This document shows, in pieces, positions 5,187 through 6,765 of a stretch of DNA of 6,765 nt. This DNA comes from Thiohalobacter sp. (GTDB taxonomy: Bacteria > Pseudomonadota > Gammaproteobacteria > Thiohalobacterales > Thiohalobacteraceae). The position numbers and the translations under genes were made by a program. Positions within the stretch are counted from its first letter, which is position 1. Every line of letters starts with the position of its first letter. The stretch is from positions 1-6,765 of the forward strand of contig JALVEM010000522.1 in assembly GCA_027030825.1 (NCBI GenBank). Direction: 5' to 3'. The notes under the pieces are model-generated. The model had not been told where the DNA came from. It saw nothing but the letters and a program-made list of their open reading frames with translations, and ran no database searches.

Positions 5187-5534
5187 ATGCTGCGCCATCT
5201 CGCCAAGGCACTCGTCTTCTTCCTGCTCTTCGCCAACCTGAGCTGGGTGGCGCATGCCGGGATCCTGGCAGTGGATGGTGGATCCTGCATGTCGATCGAG
5301 GCCACCGTCCCGAACGACGTGCCGGACGCGGAGGCATCCTCGGATCACTTCAAGGTCGTTCATGACGGTGTCTGCGATCACAGCTGCCACGGCGGCGCCC
5401 ATTTCGTCGGCATGACACCCGGATTTTCCACTCATCCCCGGCTGTTTACGGCAGCGCCCGGCAGCCACGGCATCCACCTGTACTCCCGCGACAGCGAACC
5501 CCCGCTTCCTCCGCCCAATATCCGGCTCTCCTGA
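5187..5534 (+). CDS. Small exported His/Cys-rich CzcI-like metal-resistance protein
   Basis: 115 residues. Residues 1-24 are a clear Sec signal peptide (M-L-R-H-L-A-K, hydrophobic core, V-A-H-A cleavage), which sets the start at 5187 although no Shine-Dalgarno precedes it. The mature protein carries a compact putative metal-binding cluster, H60-D-G-V-C63-D-H65-S-C67-H68-G-G-A-H72-F-V-G, and a proline-rich tail (E-P-P-L-P-P-P, 104-110). Size, export, His/Cys cluster, Pro-rich end and position directly before an outer-membrane efflux factor match the CzcI-like proteins that head czcICBA operons. In Cupriavidus, CzcI is thought to be a periplasmic regulator of the Co/Zn/Cd efflux operon. The assignment rests on context and composition rather than on a strong sequence signature. 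It begins 77 bases after the cytochrome gene. Confidence 0.65.
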   Translation: MLRHLAKALVFFLLFANLSWVAHAGILAVDGGSCMSIEATVPNDVPDAEASSDHFKVVHDGVCDHSCHGGAHFVGMTPGFSTHPRLFTAAPGSHGIHLYSRDSEPPLPPPNIRLS

Positions 5535-5551
5535 ACGCCTGCACATCAAAG

Positions 5552-5571
5552 GTGCACGGCTTGCCGTGCGC
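5552..5571 (+). repeat. Hairpin between the czcI-like and czcC-like genes
   Basis: GCACGGC (5554-5560) and GCCGTGC (5563-5569) are perfect arms around TT. Pairing extends outward by a T-G and a G-C pair. In RNA this would close on a 4-base CTTG loop. There is no T run after it, so it is not a standard terminator. It could stabilise or process the transcript between the two genes and set their relative expression. Confidence 0.4.
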
Positions 5572-5602
5572 GTGATTTCCCGACTTTCGGAGAACTGGAA
5601 CG

Positions 5603-6765
5603 ATGACTGGATCCTGCTTGTCGGTACGGGCCTGTGCCCGTGGACTGCTCTGGTTGTGCCTGTGGCTGACCATGCCACTCGTGCACGCCGAGGACGAGGT
5701 GCCGATCGATTCAGGGCTCTCGCCCGCGGTGCAGCAGTGGCTGCTCTATGCGCTCGACCGCAATCCGGGAGTTTCGGCAGCGCGTGCGGCCGTGGAGGCC
5801 GCCGAGGCGCGCCTGCGTGCCGCTTCCCGTCCTCTCTACAACCCCGAGCTGGATCTGGAGGCGGAACAGGCCGAAACCCGCACCGGCACGCTGGGGCTGA
5901 GCCAGACGATCGACTGGTCCGACAAGCGCGAGGCACGAACGCAGGTCGCCGCCAGGGAGCTCGAGGCCGCGAAGGCCGAACATGCCGAGCGACGGCGTCG
6001 GGTTGCGGGTGAACTTCTCCGGGGACTGGCACGCTATCACACGGCGGTACGTCTGGATCGCCTGTCGCAACAGCGTGTGGACCTCATGCGGCGATTCCTG
6101 GCGCTTGCGGAGAAGCGGCATGCGGCCGGCGACCTCAGCAAGGTCGAACTGGAACTCGCGCGACTGGCGTTCACCCAGGTGCGGCTCGAGCGTTCGCAGG
6201 CAGCCGGCCGACTGGCCGAGGCCGAACAGTCTCTGCTGGCCGTGGCAGGAATACGGCCGCCATCCTGGCCGGCGCTGCCCCGGCGCTTGCCGCCGCTGGG
6301 GCAGGTCGATCCGCAGGCACTGGCCAGCCGGCTACCGGAAGTCCGTCGGTTGCAGGCCGAGGTGGCGGCCGCACGCTCGCGTGTGGGGCTGCGCGAGCGC
6401 GAGCGCCGTCCCGATCCCACGCTGGGTATCGTCGCCGGTCAGGAAAGGGCCTATCGCGGCAGTGACGACGACCGGTTCGGCGTCGTCGGGCTGAGCCTCA
6501 GCATTCCCCTGTTCGTACGCAACGACTTCCGGGCCGAGGTCGAGGCGGCCGGCGCCGATTTGGCCCGGCTCGAGAAGCTTGTTCAGGACCGGCTGCAGCG
6601 CGCCGTTTCAGGCATCGCCGCGGCCGCCGAACGCTATCGTCTCGAGCGAGCGGCGTGGGAAACCTGGCTGCAGGCCGGTCAGGAGAGCCTGAGTGCGCAG
6701 CTCGATCTGCTGGAGCGGTTCTGGCGGGTCGGGGAGCTGAGTTCGGCCGAATACCTCGTACAGAT
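5603..6765 (+). CDS. CzcC/CusC-type outer-membrane efflux factor, cut by the right edge
   Basis: 387 codons are visible from ATG 5603 (GGAG 10 nt upstream at 5589-5592) and the frame is still open at the window end. CzcC-family proteins are near 420 residues, so perhaps 30 are missing. Residues 1-29 are a signal peptide (cleavage near V-H-A / E-D-E) without a lipobox. Two TolC-like (OEP) repeats follow, about 45-215 and 240-387, rich in Ala/Arg/Glu heptad-like helices. Family landmarks are L-Y-N-P-E-L-D-L-E-A-E (78-88), L-G-L-S-Q-T-I-D-W-S-D-K-R (97-109), S-I-P-L-F-V-R-N-D-F-R-A-E-V-E-A-A (300-316), and V-G-E-L-S-S-A-E-Y-L-V-Q (376-387). The protein forms the trimeric outer-membrane and periplasmic channel of a tripartite RND heavy-metal pump (Co/Zn/Cd or Cu/Ag type). 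The W-S-D-K-R and R-N motifs favour CzcC over general TolC. Membrane-fusion and RND pump genes are expected next. The metal cannot be told from this protein. Confidence 0.88.
   Translation, partial: MTGSCLSVRACARGLLWLCLWLTMPLVHAEDEVPIDSGLSPAVQQWLLYALDRNPGVSAARAAVEAAEARLRAASRPLYNPELDLEAEQAETRTGTLGLSQTIDWSDKREARTQVAARELEAAKAEHAERRRRVAGELLRGLARYHTAVRLDRLSQQRVDLMRRFLALAEKRHAAGDLSKVELELARLAFTQVRLERSQAAGRLAEAEQSLLAVAGIRPPSWPALPRRLPPLGQVDPQALASRLPEVRRLQAEVAAARSRVGLRERERRPDPTLGIVAGQERAYRGSDDDRFGVVGLSLSIPLFVRNDFRAEVEAAGADLARLEKLVQDRLQRAVSGIAAAAERYRLERAAWETWLQAGQESLSAQLDLLERFWRVGELSSAEYLVQ

Noticed and set aside
5172..6032. Minus-strand open frame of 286 codons across the czcI-like and czcC-like genes
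   Set aside because: It is Arg/Pro/Ala-rich shadow sequence that spans two plus-strand genes and the gap between them.

Overview
The window looks like chromosomal DNA of a GC-rich Gammaproteobacterium. The gene set (SelO, an ArsR/ArsP-type cassette, c-type cytochrome, Czc-type efflux), dense minus-strand packing and Shine-Dalgarno-led starts fit this. A Chromatiales or Ectothiorhodospiraceae-like sulfur oxidiser is possible, but that is inference only. There is no rRNA, tRNA, IS element, CRISPR array or transposase.

Left part (1-2900, minus strand). A four-gene cassette is transcribed leftward from about 2870: an ArsR-family repressor with the CxC metalloid site, an ArsP/DUF318-type permease, a 78-residue thioredoxin-like CxxC protein, and an exported ModA-like solute-binding protein with an unusual internal CKSCW motif. 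An AT-rich promoter and operator precede arsR. A 9-bp GC stem followed by a short T run (172-195) ends the cassette. Beyond it, only the signal peptide of another exported protein (84-1) is visible. The natural reading is a metalloid or thiol-reactive-compound response: sensor, efflux permease, cytoplasmic redox partner and a periplasmic binding protein that has no ABC permease or ATPase beside it. That last gene is the least expected member.

Middle (2961-4640). selO, a protein AMPylase of the pseudokinase fold, lies on the minus strand. Opposite it is a divergent intergenic region with a TTGACA-type promoter for the plus strand and two perfect inverted repeats whose centres are 18 bp apart. 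The regulator of this region is not known.

Right part (4639-6765, plus strand). A membrane-anchored class II (c'/c556-like) monohaem cytochrome is followed by a small exported His/Cys-rich CzcI-like protein. Then comes a CzcC/CusC-type outer-membrane factor that runs off the window after 387 codons. The last two are the usual beginning of a heavy-metal RND efflux operon (czcICBA-like), whose membrane-fusion and pump genes should lie just beyond the right edge. Overall the window is a metal/metalloid and redox stress locus.
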